NCBI GenBank assembly: GCA_018402305.1
Contig: JAGYJE010000001.1
Span: 267,703 to 331,702, forward strand
Source: Puniceicoccaceae bacterium
GTDB taxonomy: Bacteria > Verrucomicrobiota > Verrucomicrobiia > Opitutales > Coraliomargaritaceae
Length of the DNA stretch: 64,000 nt
Reading direction: 5' to 3'
Shown here: positions 44,328 to 53,350 of the stretch, piece by piece
How the letters are laid out: each line of letters begins with the position of its first letter
Numbering within the stretch: the stretch's first letter is position 1
Notes under the pieces: model-generated
What the model was told of the DNA's origin: nothing
What the model saw: only the letters and a program-made list of their open reading frames with translations
The model's database searches: none
Position numbers and translations under genes: made by a program

Positions 44328-45100
44328 ACGGCGTTGCTTGGTTGAATGCTGTCGACTTCGACGCGGAAACAACGAATGTCGGCGAAAGCGCGGTCTTGTT
44401 TAAGTGTAATCTTTTGAAGGCGTGTCAATTCCAGGACGGCTAAAAACGTCGCCACAATCGTGGTGATCGTGGTGCTGGATTCGAAGAGATCGGAGAAGAG
44501 GAAGCTGGGCTCATGCCGGATACGGAGAAGAACGAGCTCCATGCGGTCGGCCACGGTCACTTGTTCGGCGTTGATTTGCCCCTCGTCGATCCGCTCAGCG
44601 AGTCGGCGGAGCACTTGGTTGAACGTATTCCAGAGGTCCACCCGGTCAACAGGCCTGAGCGGGCGCTCGACGGCCTCGACGGCTTCCATCGGGCCGATGC
44701 GTGGGATGAGGTCGTTACTGTTGAGGATGAGCTTGCGGATATCCTCAGCGGCTTCCTTGAATTTGCGGTATTCGAGCAGTTGCTGCACCAGCTCCCAGCG
44801 GGGGTCGATAGCGTCGTCCTCGACATCCTCATTGGTGCCCTGATCTTTCTGCGGCAAAAGCATGCGGCTTTTGATATACATCAGGGTGGAGGCCATGACG
44901 AAAAATTCGCCGGCGATCTCCAGGTCCAGGGTGTCCATGGAGGCCAGGATGTGGATGTATTGATCTGTGACCCGCTCGATCGGTATATCGTAGATATCGA
45001 CCTCACTGCGACGGATCAGGTAGAGCAGCAGGTCCAGAGGCCCCTCGAAGGCGGGCAGGCGGATGGCAAAATCATTCTCCGGTATGAGGGCTTCTTCCAT
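44324..45100 (-). CDS. scpA: Segregation and condensation protein A
   Basis: ScpA is the kleisin that bridges SMC heads in the bacterial condensin. The 258-aa protein begins with the family hallmark FEGPLDLLLYLIRRSEVDIY and PIERVTDQYIHI. It has the helical segment EIAGEFFVMASTLMYIKSRM, a linker and a C-terminal winged-helix-like part (SSTTITTIVATFLAVLELTR). Length is typical. It starts 31 bp after lptD and overlaps the downstream 88-aa gene. scpB is not seen in the window. Confidence 0.95.
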   Translation of the reverse strand: MEEALIPENDFAIRLPAFEGPLDLLLYLIRRSEVDIYDIPIERVTDQYIHILASMDTLDLEIAGEFFVMASTLMYIKSRMLLPQKDQGTNEDVEDDAIDPRWELVQQLLEYRKFKEAAEDIRKLILNSNDLIPRIGPMEAVEAVERPLRPVDRVDLWNTFNQVLRRLAERIDEGQINAEQVTVADRMELVLLRIRHEPSFLFSDLFESSTTITTIVATFLAVLELTRLQKITLKQDRAFADIRCFRVEVDSIQPSNAV

Positions 45101-45131
45101 GGTCGGTTAAATCGGCAGCGAGTGGGCGGCT

Positions 45132-47276
45132 TTAGTTCATGCCAGCGAGGCGGAGCTGGAGGTCGAATTGCACGTCACTCTCCCGCCGGGCATCTTCACG
45201 GAAGGTGATCGCGTAGAGCAGCTCCCATGTGCTCCCGAGCTGCGTTCGCAGGCCGAGGCTCAGCCGGGTGAAATCACCGGTGTCGGCATCAAAGCGCATA
45301 TCGGTGAGAATGGCGTGGCGCTCGTTCATGCGATAGATAAAGTCGATGCGGTATTGATCAATTTGCTTGTTGAGGAGATCCGTGGAGAGACCGAGCTCCC
45401 AGATCTCACCGCTGTAGAGGGTGGTGCGGGTGCGCAGTTCTTCGAGCGTGAGGGTTTGGGTCCTAAAGCGGCTGGCGAGGTCGAACTTGAGCCAGGGAGC
45501 CGGGTTGAGGACGAGTTCTACCCAGCTGGCATTGAAGGTATCTTCGTCGCGACCGTCGAAGCGGGCGTTTCGCTCGAAGAGAATATCCTGGTAGAGATTG
45601 AGGGCGGCGAGGGTGCGCGAGCCGTAGTCCTTGGCACGGGTCTGGAAGAGGTTTTCCACGCCGAGACGGACGAGGTGGGTTTCGGCAATCTGGTCGACAT
45701 TCCGCAAATCGCTCAAATCAAGGACCGGGCGTTCCAGATCAAAGACCTGCCGGTCAATAGCGGCGATCTCGTTCAAATCATCCGGGTCGGAGACGTAGCG
45801 GTAGCGCAAAACCGGGCGGAGGATGTGACGCAGGCCGTCGACGCCCGAACTTCTGTTGACCGTCGGGTAACTGGCGTAGGCGCGCGCCACCAAATCGAAA
45901 CCGACTTCATAAATTTCACGACTGAAGCTGTCATCCAGCAGGGCCGGGTTGATGAAGGAAGACTCCTGGTTTTGATACTGCGTTAGGCGGGCCCCGGCGA
46001 GCGGTGTTACCGTCAGCCAATCCGTCAGCGCGAAGGGGCGCTGGATCCGGTAGGTAAAATCGAAGCGGTCGGATTGGCCCTCCCGGGTGAGGGTCGGCGC
46101 TATTTGCCCGAAGTCCTCGCGGAGCTGGACGTAACTGAGGGAGGCTTTTTGATAGGCACCGGTATTAAAAATAGGCACGGGCAGCAGGTCGAGTCTGACC
46201 TCTGGCAAACGCTCCTGGACGACTTGAAACTGGTTGGGCCGAAAGCGCCCGAAGACCGATGCCATCCAGTTGTTTCCGGCGTAGACGGCCTCGGCAAAGG
46301 CGTCGGGCCGCTGGTCATCGTCGTAGAGATTATTGCGGAAGTCGCGGGTGACTTCCGAGTCGGACCAGTAGCTGAGCGAGGCAGTGGTGCTGAAGCGTTC
46401 GCCGATGTCGTATTTCTGGCGCCATTCGATAAATCCGCGGTTCGTGCCAATAGGACGACCGAATTGATCGAAATCACGGTCTGAGGGGTCACCCGTATCG
46501 TCGATATATCCGGTGCTTATGGCCCCGACGATGCGCTGTGTCTCGGAATTGTAGGCATACTGCGCGGTCGGCCCGGCAAGCACGCCGCGCTGGCTGTAAA
46601 GGTCCAAATTCGCACCTGCGCGGAGCCAGGGGGTGACCGGAAAAAGCGTCGTCGTCTGGAGATAGACCCCGAGATTGCTATCGGAACCGGCGTCCAGATC
46701 GAAGTAGTAGGGTGCGCCGGTCAGGTTGTGGGTGTAGCCGGGGAGATAAAATACCGGGACTTGGCCGATGCGGAACGTCGCTCCATCCATGGAGACCGAT
46801 TCCTCACCCTCGTTTTGAACGTATTGCAAAGAGTCTGTGCTCACACTGAGTGCGAAGGGGCCGGGGTTGCCGTAGTAAATGGTGCCGCCCTCCAGCGCGA
46901 TGTCCTCGCTCGTGCCGCCTGCGGTGACGCCCGTGATGTAGAAGGGCCACTGACCGGTTTTCAGTAAATCGACGGAAAAGAGGTTGTCTTTCGTATCGTA
47001 GCTCATCCGGTCCGCCAACAAGCGGGTGCCTTCGCGGGAGATGGCCACCGAGCCCACCGCATCGGCCAGCCCGAGCTCCTGGTAGTAGGTGATGCGGTCG
47101 GCCTGCACTCGCGTGCCATCAAAGTCGAGGCGGGCATCGCCCTGGGCGACGAGACGCTGAGAGTCTTCGTCGAATACGAGGGGCTCGACCGAGCTGAGCT
47201 CAGGCAGGGCGGCGTTGAGCGAGAGCGCGAGCGACAGGGTAAGCAGGAGAGTACAATTCCGGACGTTTGTTGGCAC
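45132..47276 (-). CDS. lptD: LPS-assembly protein LptD (OstA)
   Basis: LptD is the outer-membrane barrel that inserts lipopolysaccharide. The 714-aa protein has a signal peptide (CTLLLTLSLALSLNAALPEL). The periplasmic OstA/beta-jellyroll domain follows (DEDSQRLVAQGDARLDFDGT, RVQADRITYYQ). The large C-terminal barrel comes next, with IGQVPVFYLPGYTHNL, alternating aromatic strands and a terminal strand ending LQLRLAG. It starts with GTG. It indicates a Gram-negative envelope with LPS or similar glycolipid. The scpA gene follows immediately, an unusual neighbour. Confidence 0.9.
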   Translation of the reverse strand: MPTNVRNCTLLLTLSLALSLNAALPELSSVEPLVFDEDSQRLVAQGDARLDFDGTRVQADRITYYQELGLADAVGSVAISREGTRLLADRMSYDTKDNLFSVDLLKTGQWPFYITGVTAGGTSEDIALEGGTIYYGNPGPFALSVSTDSLQYVQNEGEESVSMDGATFRIGQVPVFYLPGYTHNLTGAPYYFDLDAGSDSNLGVYLQTTTLFPVTPWLRAGANLDLYSQRGVLAGPTAQYAYNSETQRIVGAISTGYIDDTGDPSDRDFDQFGRPIGTNRGFIEWRQKYDIGERFSTTASLSYWSDSEVTRDFRNNLYDDDQRPDAFAEAVYAGNNWMASVFGRFRPNQFQVVQERLPEVRLDLLPVPIFNTGAYQKASLSYVQLREDFGQIAPTLTREGQSDRFDFTYRIQRPFALTDWLTVTPLAGARLTQYQNQESSFINPALLDDSFSREIYEVGFDLVARAYASYPTVNRSSGVDGLRHILRPVLRYRYVSDPDDLNEIAAIDRQVFDLERPVLDLSDLRNVDQIAETHLVRLGVENLFQTRAKDYGSRTLAALNLYQDILFERNARFDGRDEDTFNASWVELVLNPAPWLKFDLASRFRTQTLTLEELRTRTTLYSGEIWELGLSTDLLNKQIDQYRIDFIYRMNERHAILTDMRFDADTGDFTRLSLGLRTQLGSTWELLYAITFREDARRESDVQFDLQLRLAGMN

Positions 47277-47350
47277 GGGGGGTGACTATGAGTCGGTAGC
47301 TTGGCTGGACAAGTTTTTTATACGCGCGAGTGGCGATCCCTCGCCAGGCC

Positions 47351-47740
47351 TTATTCGTCGTCGCTGCCCGGACGATTTGCCGGTAGCTCGTCCGCCTGAA
47401 CCGTGTAGTAGAGCATCAGGACCCAGCAGAGGAGGACCGGATAGAGCAGCGTGCAAAGCAGCAGCGAGCCCACGATCCCGATGGCGACGCCCAACCACAT
47501 CCCCAGCTTATCGAGGACGACGAGAATACAAACCGGGATAATGACCAAAACGATGGCCAGCACGTAACCGATAGAGGTCGTGCCAAAATAGAAGCCGGAC
47601 TCTTCCTTTTCCAATTGCATGCCGCAGCCTGGGCAGGCGGGGTGGAGCCGGAACCAGTTTTTAAAAATGCCGAAGCGCCCGCAGTTTGGGCAACGACCGG
47701 TCAGGGTGCGATGGGCGATCTGGCTGCGTGTGACGGGCAT
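47351..47740 (-). CDS. DUF983 family zinc-ribbon membrane protein
   Basis: This 129-aa protein has an N-terminal zinc ribbon (GRCPNCGRFGIFKNW and HPACPGCGMQL, four Cys) followed by two membrane helices (IGYVLAIVLVIIPVCILVVL and IGIVGSLLLCTLLYPVLLCW) and an acidic C-terminal tail. This is the DUF983 architecture. Its biochemical role is unknown; members are often near cytochrome oxidase genes in proteobacteria but not here. It lies about 75 bp upstream of lptD on the same strand. Confidence 0.88.
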   Translation of the reverse strand: MPVTRSQIAHRTLTGRCPNCGRFGIFKNWFRLHPACPGCGMQLEKEESGFYFGTTSIGYVLAIVLVIIPVCILVVLDKLGMWLGVAIGIVGSLLLCTLLYPVLLCWVLMLYYTVQADELPANRPGSDDE

Positions 47741-47753
47741 CGGTGGAACGGTC

Positions 47754-47765
47754 GGGGGGGGGGGG
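47754..47765. repeat. 12-bp poly-G/C homopolymer
   Basis: Twelve consecutive G residues lie 5' of the DUF983 start codon and just 3' of the following gene's stop, on the minus strand as poly-C. Tracts of this length are prone to slippage. Here they would change spacing rather than a reading frame. Confidence 0.9.
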
Positions 47766-47769
47766 CGGC

Positions 47770-48672
47770 TCAGTCGCCGAGCAAAGTATCGAGGCGTTCG
47801 AGCAAAGCAGTCCGGAGTGGGCGGGCTGATTCGCTTAGCTCGCGCTGCCGACGCTCGTATTCCCGTTTGCCCTCGGGTGTTTCCACTTTGACCGCTTCAA
47901 AGCCGAGCGAGCGGCAGTCGTAGGGGCTGGCCTGCATGTCGAGCTGCCGCGCGGTTAAGGCGAACTCAAAGCAGCGCCAGAGAACCGCACTCCCCACCCA
48001 GGGCATGCACTGGGCGGCCAATTTGTAGAGATCCATATTGGTATGGAGGCAGCCGCACTGCTCCAACTCCAAGCGGGTCTCTTTGCGGGGCTGCATGCGG
48101 TTGAAGTCCTTTGCACCCGGATTGAAAAAACGGAAGGCATCAAAGTGGCTGCACTGGATGGGGCGGCTACGCACGAAGGCATCCGTCGCCTCCTGAGAGA
48201 GGCGCAGGGGGAGGCGCTCGGCATGGCGGACCTCGCCCCCGGTAGCATCGCCCCGGTAGACCATGGCCCACTCATGCATGCCAAAGCAGCCAAAGGCGGG
48301 CGGGCGTTCGCTGACGCTTCGGCAGAGTTGCCGGGCCATGTCCAGGCGGTGACGGGTCGCCGCGGTCATTTGGTCCGGGGCGAGCACCGTGACCCCTGAT
48401 TCGATGCGGTAGTGCTCCGGCTTGAAGGATTCGCCGAGCGGGGCGGATTCAAGGCCGACGTCTGGTCCGGGATGCCACTGCTCCAGTTGGGCTGGTTTGT
48501 TCCGGTAGTAGATGAAAAGAAAATCGTAGATCGGGTGCAGTACACCCGCGGCCCGTCGTGTTCGGTAGGGTTGCGTCCACGCCTCCGCCCGCTCGCGGTG
48601 CTCGGCGGCCAAGCGCTGCCACTCGGCGTATGCGAGCACGGAAGGCGGAGAGATTGTTGCTGGGCCGAGCAT
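47770..48672 (-). CDS. Family commonly labelled 3-methyladenine DNA glycosylase (role unproven)
   Basis: The 300-aa protein matches a family I know from actinobacteria under this label. Shared segments are YDFLFIYYRNKPAQLEQWHP, FGCFGMHEWAMVYRG, IQCSHFDAFRFFNPGAKDFN, ELEQCGCLHTNMDLYKLAAQ and MQASPYDCRSLGFEAVKVE. It contains no helix-hairpin-helix and no recognisable AlkA/Tag/Mag features, so the glycosylase label rests on database propagation, not on motif evidence. A conserved HFDAFRFF core with several His and Asp residues could be a metal or catalytic site. It is cytosolic and stands 12 bp upstream of the poly-G tract. The biological role should be considered unknown. Confidence 0.75.
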   Translation of the reverse strand: MLGPATISPPSVLAYAEWQRLAAEHRERAEAWTQPYRTRRAAGVLHPIYDFLFIYYRNKPAQLEQWHPGPDVGLESAPLGESFKPEHYRIESGVTVLAPDQMTAATRHRLDMARQLCRSVSERPPAFGCFGMHEWAMVYRGDATGGEVRHAERLPLRLSQEATDAFVRSRPIQCSHFDAFRFFNPGAKDFNRMQPRKETRLELEQCGCLHTNMDLYKLAAQCMPWVGSAVLWRCFEFALTARQLDMQASPYDCRSLGFEAVKVETPEGKREYERRQRELSESARPLRTALLERLDTLLGD

Positions 48673-48877
48673 GGTCGGGAAAGGTTTTCAGGCATTGCCA
48701 AAGAAGGTCAAGAGCGGATGCGTTGGCCGGAGTGCCGCGCGCCGAACCTCCATTCAGTTTTGGCGGTGCGGCGGGATCTGGAGCTGCGGCTAAAGCGCGC
48801 AGCTACGTAAGCGCGCGGATGTGTAAGCCCCTTGCCCCGTGCTTTACAAACTGCGGCGGTCCCCACATGCAAGAGGG

Positions 48878-49264
48878 ATGTTATTCGTATTCGTCATGCT
48901 GGGCTGCGCTCTGGGCGGAGTCGTTCGCCACCTCGGGGGCGGGTTGATCTCGCGTTGTTGCGGTGAGCGTTTTCCCTGGGGGACACTGGCGGTCAACGCG
49001 CTGGGCAGCCTACTGCTGGGCCTGATGATGGGGGCGGTCGGTAGCCCGCAGGGTGACGGGCTGGGGGGGGATGGTATGTTCGCCTTTCTGGGAATCGGAT
49101 TTTGTGGCGGCTTAACGACCTTTTCGACGCTTAGCCTGCAGAGCTTTGCGCTGATATCGGAGCAGGCTTGGGGGCGCGCCTTGGCCAATGTCCTCGGTAA
49201 CGTTCTGCTGTGTTTGCTTTGCGTGGTCAGCGGCTATGCCATCGGGGAGGGGTGGGCTCTGTGA
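48878..49264 (+). CDS. crcB: Fluoride channel FluC/CrcB, first paralogue
   Basis: FluC proteins are small four-helix membrane channels that export fluoride as dimers. The 128-aa protein has LGCALGGVVRHLGGG, the conserved GTLAVNALGSLLLGLMMG, and the signature GFCGGLTTFSTLSLQSFAL. I start at the ATG at 48878 (MLFVFVMLG), which gives a typical N-terminus. The second paralogue starts by GTGA overlap with this stop, so the two are co-translated and probably form a heterodimer. I see no fluoride riboswitch upstream. Confidence 0.9.
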   Translation: MLFVFVMLGCALGGVVRHLGGGLISRCCGERFPWGTLAVNALGSLLLGLMMGAVGSPQGDGLGGDGMFAFLGIGFCGGLTTFSTLSLQSFALISEQAWGRALANVLGNVLLCLLCVVSGYAIGEGWAL

Positions 49265-49671
49265 AGCAACCTGCTTACATCGCTTGGATCGCGCTGGGGA
49301 GCGGGCTCGGGGGCGGGCTGCGCTATGGGCTGGATCAGCTCGCTCTCGGCATCGGGCTTGGCGGCTTTCCGTTGGCGACCCTCTTCGTCAATCTGAGTGG
49401 CTCACTGCTGGTCGGTTACCTGGCCGGGCTTTGGGCAACGGGCGGCAACAAGGCGGTGGCGCTTCGGAAATGGCATTTTTGGGTGACGGGCTTTTGCGGC
49501 GGCTATACGACCTTTTCCGCGTTTAGCTGGCAGATACTGGAATGGGTCCAGGCCAGCGAGGGCACATTGGCGGGGGCTTATGCGGCTGGCAGTATCGGCC
49601 TCGGGGTGCTCGCGGTTGCGGTTGGTATGTCGATGGCACTGCGGCGACGGTCTGAGCCCCCGGCAGCCTAG
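49261..49671 (+). CDS. crcB: Fluoride channel FluC/CrcB, second paralogue
   Basis: This 136-aa protein repeats the FluC fold: IALGSGLGGGLRYGLDQLAL, the helix-2 block FPLATLFVNLSGSLLVGYLA and the signature GFCGGYTTFSAFSWQILEW. It starts at the GTG at 49261, overlapping the first crcB by four bases. Tandem, diverged FluC pairs are known in several bacteria and act as heterodimers with one subunit of each kind; that is family knowledge. The last residues (ALRRRSEPPAA) form a short basic tail. Confidence 0.9.
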   Translation: MKQPAYIAWIALGSGLGGGLRYGLDQLALGIGLGGFPLATLFVNLSGSLLVGYLAGLWATGGNKAVALRKWHFWVTGFCGGYTTFSAFSWQILEWVQASEGTLAGAYAAGSIGLGVLAVAVGMSMALRRRSEPPAA

Positions 49672-49746
49672 CTACGCTCAATCAACCGCGCCCTTTTCGC
49701 AGCCCGGACTTGCGCGATGCGGGGCAATGGCCTCATCCTCTCCATC

Positions 49747-50664
<918 letters not shown>

Positions 50665-50722
50665 GCCCCTTGTCGTTTCAATAGCCTTTCTAGTCGCTGC
50701 AGCCACCGTCGCCGCCCTGGCC

Positions 50723-51766
50723 TCAGGCCTCGAAGCGGAAGCAGGTGGTGGAGCGGAAGATTGCACCGGGTCGCAGGATAGCACCGCCCATCTCGGGGAA
50801 GTTGACGGAGTCCGGATAGTCCTGGGTTTCGAGGCAGAGCCCGGCGAGAGGGCCATGGACGCGGCCTCCTTTACCGATCTCGGCTCCATCCTCGGAGAGG
50901 CAGAGCCCGGCGTAAAATTGCACCCCCGGCTCCGTGGTCAGGACCTGAAGGATGCGCCCGGTCGTCGCTTCTTTAACGACGGCGGCCAGCTCCGGCTGGG
51001 CGGTGCGGCCCTTGTTCAGGAAAAAGTGCGCGTCCGCATTGCCCCGCTCCAGAATGTCGCGCGTATCGAGCCGAACGCCATCCCGGTAATCGTTGTAACC
51101 CGCGAGCACCGGGGCGCTCTGCCCGGTCAGGCTGCCATTTGCATCCACCAGGGCAGTCTTATCGGCGAGAATCTGCACTTCGTGGCCGAGGACATCGCCA
51201 CTGCCCTTTAGATTAAAATAGCTGTGATTTGTTGGATTGAAGGGGGTGCTCTGGTCGGTCTCCGCGGTGTAGTTGATTTCCAGGCAGTTGTCCTCGCGCA
51301 GCGTATAGGTGACGGTGCAGTGGAGATTCCCGGGGAATCCATTGCGGCCGTCGGGATCGATCAGGCTGAGCCGCAAGCGGTCCATGCCGTTTTCCCGCAC
51401 GACAGCCGCATCCCAAAGCTGAAGGTGGAATCCCTTCGGAGCGCTGTGCAGATTGTTAACTCCGCGCTCGTTGGCCTCCAGTGTGTATTCGCGGCCGCCG
51501 ATCTCAAAACGGGCTCCGCCGATACGCCCGGCCACCCGGCCGCAGATCGAACCAAAACAGGGGTGTCCTTGTACGTAGGCATCCAGCGAATCTTTACCCA
51601 GCACGACGTCGTCCAGGTGCCCGTCGCGGTCCGGCGCGTGCAGCGATACGAGAATCCCGCCATAGTTGGTGATCTCGGCGCTGAGTCCCTTGCCATTGCT
51701 CAATTGATACAACGAGACCGGTTCCCCGGTTGGAAGTGTTCCATAGCTTTTGCACGTCACAGGCAT
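50723..51766 (-). CDS. galM: Aldose 1-epimerase (galactose mutarotase)
   Basis: GalM interconverts alpha and beta anomers of glucose and galactose. The 347-aa protein has the conserved blocks EITNYGGILVSLHAPDRDG, FGSICGRVAGRIGGARF (Arg), RGVNNLHSAPKGFHLQLWDA (catalytic-side His), NPTNHSYFNLKGSGD (His/Asn) and the C-terminal CLETQDYPDSVNFPEMGGAI with the catalytic Glu in LETQ. It is cytosolic by sequence, with no signal peptide. It is the last gene of the minus-strand cluster, 56 bp after rseP, so it may or may not belong to the same transcript. Confidence 0.95.
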   Translation of the reverse strand: MPVTCKSYGTLPTGEPVSLYQLSNGKGLSAEITNYGGILVSLHAPDRDGHLDDVVLGKDSLDAYVQGHPCFGSICGRVAGRIGGARFEIGGREYTLEANERGVNNLHSAPKGFHLQLWDAAVVRENGMDRLRLSLIDPDGRNGFPGNLHCTVTYTLREDNCLEINYTAETDQSTPFNPTNHSYFNLKGSGDVLGHEVQILADKTALVDANGSLTGQSAPVLAGYNDYRDGVRLDTRDILERGNADAHFFLNKGRTAQPELAAVVKEATTGRILQVLTTEPGVQFYAGLCLSEDGAEIGKGGRVHGPLAGLCLETQDYPDSVNFPEMGGAILRPGAIFRSTTCFRFEA

Positions 51767-51822
51767 GGCAGGTAAACAAGCAGTCCCCGCGGGAAGTGCA
51801 ACACGGGAATTGGCAACCTGGA

Positions 51823-53235
51823 TTATCTGGGTTCTTCCGGGATGGGCTCGTCGGTGATCAGACCGATATCGCGGCCGACGCGGCCCACGTCGAAAAAGCT
51901 AACGTAGAGCACGAAGCAAAGAAGCAGGATCATGAATGCCCCCTGCACGTTTTCCATGAGCCTTTGGGGAAGTGGGCGGCCGATTACTTTCGAGATGGTG
52001 GCAAAAAGCATGTGTCCGCCATCCAACACAGGAATCGGCAGGAGATTGAAAATAGCCAGGTTGACGTTGATCAGGGCCAACATCCAGAGCAGGTCGATGA
52101 AGCCGATCTGCGCCATGCGGGTGAGGCCGTGCACGATGCCGACGGGGCCGCTCATGTTTTTAACGCGCACGTCCGAGTCGGTGTGGACGAGAGCGTAGAG
52201 GGTCATCTTCATCGTTTCGGCAAAGCGGTAGAGCTGCTCAAGCGGATTGTAGTGGACGCGCTCTGTCTTGTATTGAAAATCGTAGGCGAAGCCGAAGCGG
52301 GGGGTGGACTCGCCCTCCTTGATCCGCGGTTGAATGGGGAGAGCGACTTCACGGCCGTTGCGCTCCACCGTGACCTCAATCGTGCGATCCCCGTGGTTTG
52401 CCAGGTAGGTGCTGAGAAAGGCACCGGAAATAATCGCTTCGCCGTCCAATTTGATCAGCCGGTCGCCAGGCAGGAGCCCAGCATCGATGGCGGGCATTCC
52501 CGGCTCGAGCCGCACCACGATGGGCGCGGAGGTTTCGTCCGTCTCGGGCTCCACGCCAATGTAGCGCATGCGCTCACTCGAGACCAGTTCGGGATAGACC
52601 GTGAAATTTAATGCGCTCTCATCGCGGAGCACCCCGACCTCTACTTGGCGGCGACCGTCCTCTCCGTCTTCCTTGCCCACACCGGTGGCGATGGCGTTTT
52701 GAAAATACCACCAATCCGGCACCCGGTTGCCATCGATGCTGTCGATGACGTCCCCCGGGCGAATTCCGGCCACATAGGCCGGCCCCGGCACGACCTCGCC
52801 GTCGGCGTTGCGGATTTCTTCGGCGACGAATCCGATGCTGGTTGATTTTACGATCTCCCGCCCGACGCCCCAGAGGACGAGCGAGAGGACCAGGGCAAAG
52901 ATTATATTAAAAACGGCTCCCATCACGGCCACGATCATCTTATCCGCGTAGGAGATGGGCGGGAGCTTGCTCCCTTCCTCCTCTTCGCCGCCCTCAAGGC
53001 GCCCCATGTCGGCAAGCTGAGGGAGGGACACATAACCACCGAGCGGAATGAGCGAGAGGCGGAAATCGGTCCCGTTGCGGTGCCACCCAAAGAGACGTGG
53101 CCCGAAGCCAATCGAGAAACGGTCGGCGACGAGGCCGCGTTTTTTGGCGGCGATGAAGTGCCCCAGTTCGTGGACGAAGATGGAAAAGCCCAATGCGAAG
53201 ATGGCCAGCGCGATGTAGAGGATGGTGGAGAGCAT
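51823..53235 (-). CDS. rseP: RIP metalloprotease RseP
   Basis: RseP is a site-2 protease that cleaves membrane anti-sigma factors and signal-peptide remnants. The 470-aa protein has the zinc motif HELGH at residues 22-26 inside helix 1, and a second active-site motif in FNLLPIPVLDGGHMLF near the C-terminus. Two PDZ domains lie in between (VAGIRPGDVIDSIDGN and DAGLLPGDRLIKLDGEAI). Four membrane helices fit the family. It belongs to the uppS-cdsA-dxr-rseP operon. The window also has an ECF sigma/anti-sigma pair whose anti-sigma factor could be a substrate, but this is only a possibility. Confidence 0.95.
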   Translation of the reverse strand: MLSTILYIALAIFALGFSIFVHELGHFIAAKKRGLVADRFSIGFGPRLFGWHRNGTDFRLSLIPLGGYVSLPQLADMGRLEGGEEEEGSKLPPISYADKMIVAVMGAVFNIIFALVLSLVLWGVGREIVKSTSIGFVAEEIRNADGEVVPGPAYVAGIRPGDVIDSIDGNRVPDWWYFQNAIATGVGKEDGEDGRRQVEVGVLRDESALNFTVYPELVSSERMRYIGVEPETDETSAPIVVRLEPGMPAIDAGLLPGDRLIKLDGEAIISGAFLSTYLANHGDRTIEVTVERNGREVALPIQPRIKEGESTPRFGFAYDFQYKTERVHYNPLEQLYRFAETMKMTLYALVHTDSDVRVKNMSGPVGIVHGLTRMAQIGFIDLLWMLALINVNLAIFNLLPIPVLDGGHMLFATISKVIGRPLPQRLMENVQGAFMILLLCFVLYVSFFDVGRVGRDIGLITDEPIPEEPR

Positions 53236-53350
53236 AGATTAAAATTTGGGACTAGCTGGGACCGGCTGCTTTAGCTGCCGCCCTTGGCTTGGTTGCCGCA
53301 GGGTAGCTAAAGCGACCCGTCCTTCGGTGGATCTCGGTGAAAGGCATCGA

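Noticed and set aside
48702-48877. Possible fluoride riboswitch upstream of crcB
   Set aside because: I looked for the conserved crcB-motif segments and could not find a match. The region is mostly the leader between divergent genes.
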